The notes under the pieces were generated by a model. That model ran no database searches. It was not told where the DNA came from and worked only from the letters and a program-made list of their open reading frames with translations. A stretch of 64,000 nucleotides of DNA from Aldehydirespirator sp965116665 (GTDB lineage Bacteria > Actinomycetota > Acidimicrobiia > Acidimicrobiales > Aldehydirespiratoraceae): assembly GCA_965116665.1 (NCBI GenBank), contig OZ220709.1, positions 2,418,001 to 2,482,000 of the forward strand. Direction: 5' to 3'. Made by a program: the position numbers and the translations under genes. This document shows positions 63,828 through 64,000 of the stretch, one piece after another (the stretch's first letter is position 1; each line of letters starts with the position of its first letter).

Positions 63828-64000
63828 TCAGACGGTGACGATGGTTACGAGGTCTCCGAGCGAGCGGAAGTCGTCGGGATTGCGGGTGTAGAGCGGGAGC
63901 CCCTCGGATACCGCAGTGGCGGCGATCATGAGGTCGACGGCTCGCGCCCCCCGGGGCTTGCGCCCCGCGGTCATGGCTGCCGAGAAGACCCGGCCGTAGG
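63828..64000 (-). CDS. PIN-domain (VapC-like) toxin, C-terminal part
   Basis: The visible 57 residues are AVDLMIAATAVSEGLPLYTR, then NPDDFRSLGDLVTIVTV. The DLMIAATA helix and TRNPDDF strand carry the conserved acidic residues of VapC ribonucleases. The N-terminal half and any antitoxin are beyond the window edge. It ends one base before the possible start of the membrane protein gene. Confidence 0.85.
   Translation of the reverse strand, partial: YGRVFSAAMTAGRKPRGARAVDLMIAATAVSEGLPLYTRNPDDFRSLGDLVTIVTV

Overview
The window looks like a chromosomal segment of a high-GC actinomycete, most likely an uncultured member of the class Acidimicrobiia. The reasons are: two coenzyme F420 biosynthesis genes, several LLM-type (F420-dependent-like) oxidoreductases, many GTG/TTG starts with 4-base GTGA overlaps, and a gene order that, from memory, recalls the Mycobacterium tuberculosis blocks ftsX-ftsE-prfB, secA1-hpf-comF, ahcY-manA-SIS-manB and fbiA-fbiB. 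The host or habitat cannot be read from the DNA. A secreted LRR protein of the animal Toll-like 24-residue type would fit a host-associated or marine lineage, but that is inference.

Layout. 1-4.1 kb: MacB-type ABC exporter (permease cut by the window edge) and a secreted LRR protein. 4.1-10.6 kb: an accessory stretch with a collapsed amine-oxidase pseudogene, an apparent selenoprotein whose thioredoxin-like active site is encoded by in-frame TGA followed by a SECIS-like hairpin, a two-family chimeric pseudogene, a CotH/lamin-tail lipoprotein, an alpha/beta hydrolase, and a decayed AbiEii-type defence pair. 10.7-19.7 kb: catabolic genes (APH-like phosphotransferase, frameshifted LLM oxidoreductase, Rieske oxygenase, zinc alcohol dehydrogenase, acyl-CoA dehydrogenase) with PrmA and a DEAD-box helicase between them. 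19.7-21.5 kb: divergent aldR-like regulator and alanine dehydrogenase, with an operator between them.

21.5-55.4 kb is the conserved core: ftsX-ftsE-prfB, secA, hpf, comF; then a small insertion of redox genes (tandem duplicated epimerases, SDR, LLM); ahcY; a hicBA toxin-antitoxin pair; the mannose-phosphate cluster manA/SIS/trm112/manB; polyprenol-type glycosyltransferase and very large membrane glycosyltransferase-like proteins; a CPBP protease; ftsH; DUF5719; a GT2-membrane fusion; rmd-gmd for GDP-6-deoxyhexose; and fbiA-fbiB. ManA and ManB would supply mannose-1-phosphate and Rmd/Gmd would convert GDP-mannose to GDP-rhamnose; the guanylyltransferase that joins the steps is not in the window.

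55.5-64 kb is an accessory, defence-like end: a DUF222/HNH protein with an apparently leaderless promoter, a DNA methyltransferase fused to an Mrr-like nuclease domain and preceded by a candidate structured leader, a frameshifted ISL3-family transposase, a DUF3644/HEPN protein whose start codon lies inside a 14-bp inverted repeat, a 7-TM protein of unknown function, and the end of a PIN-domain toxin. No rRNA, tRNA or CRISPR array was found.
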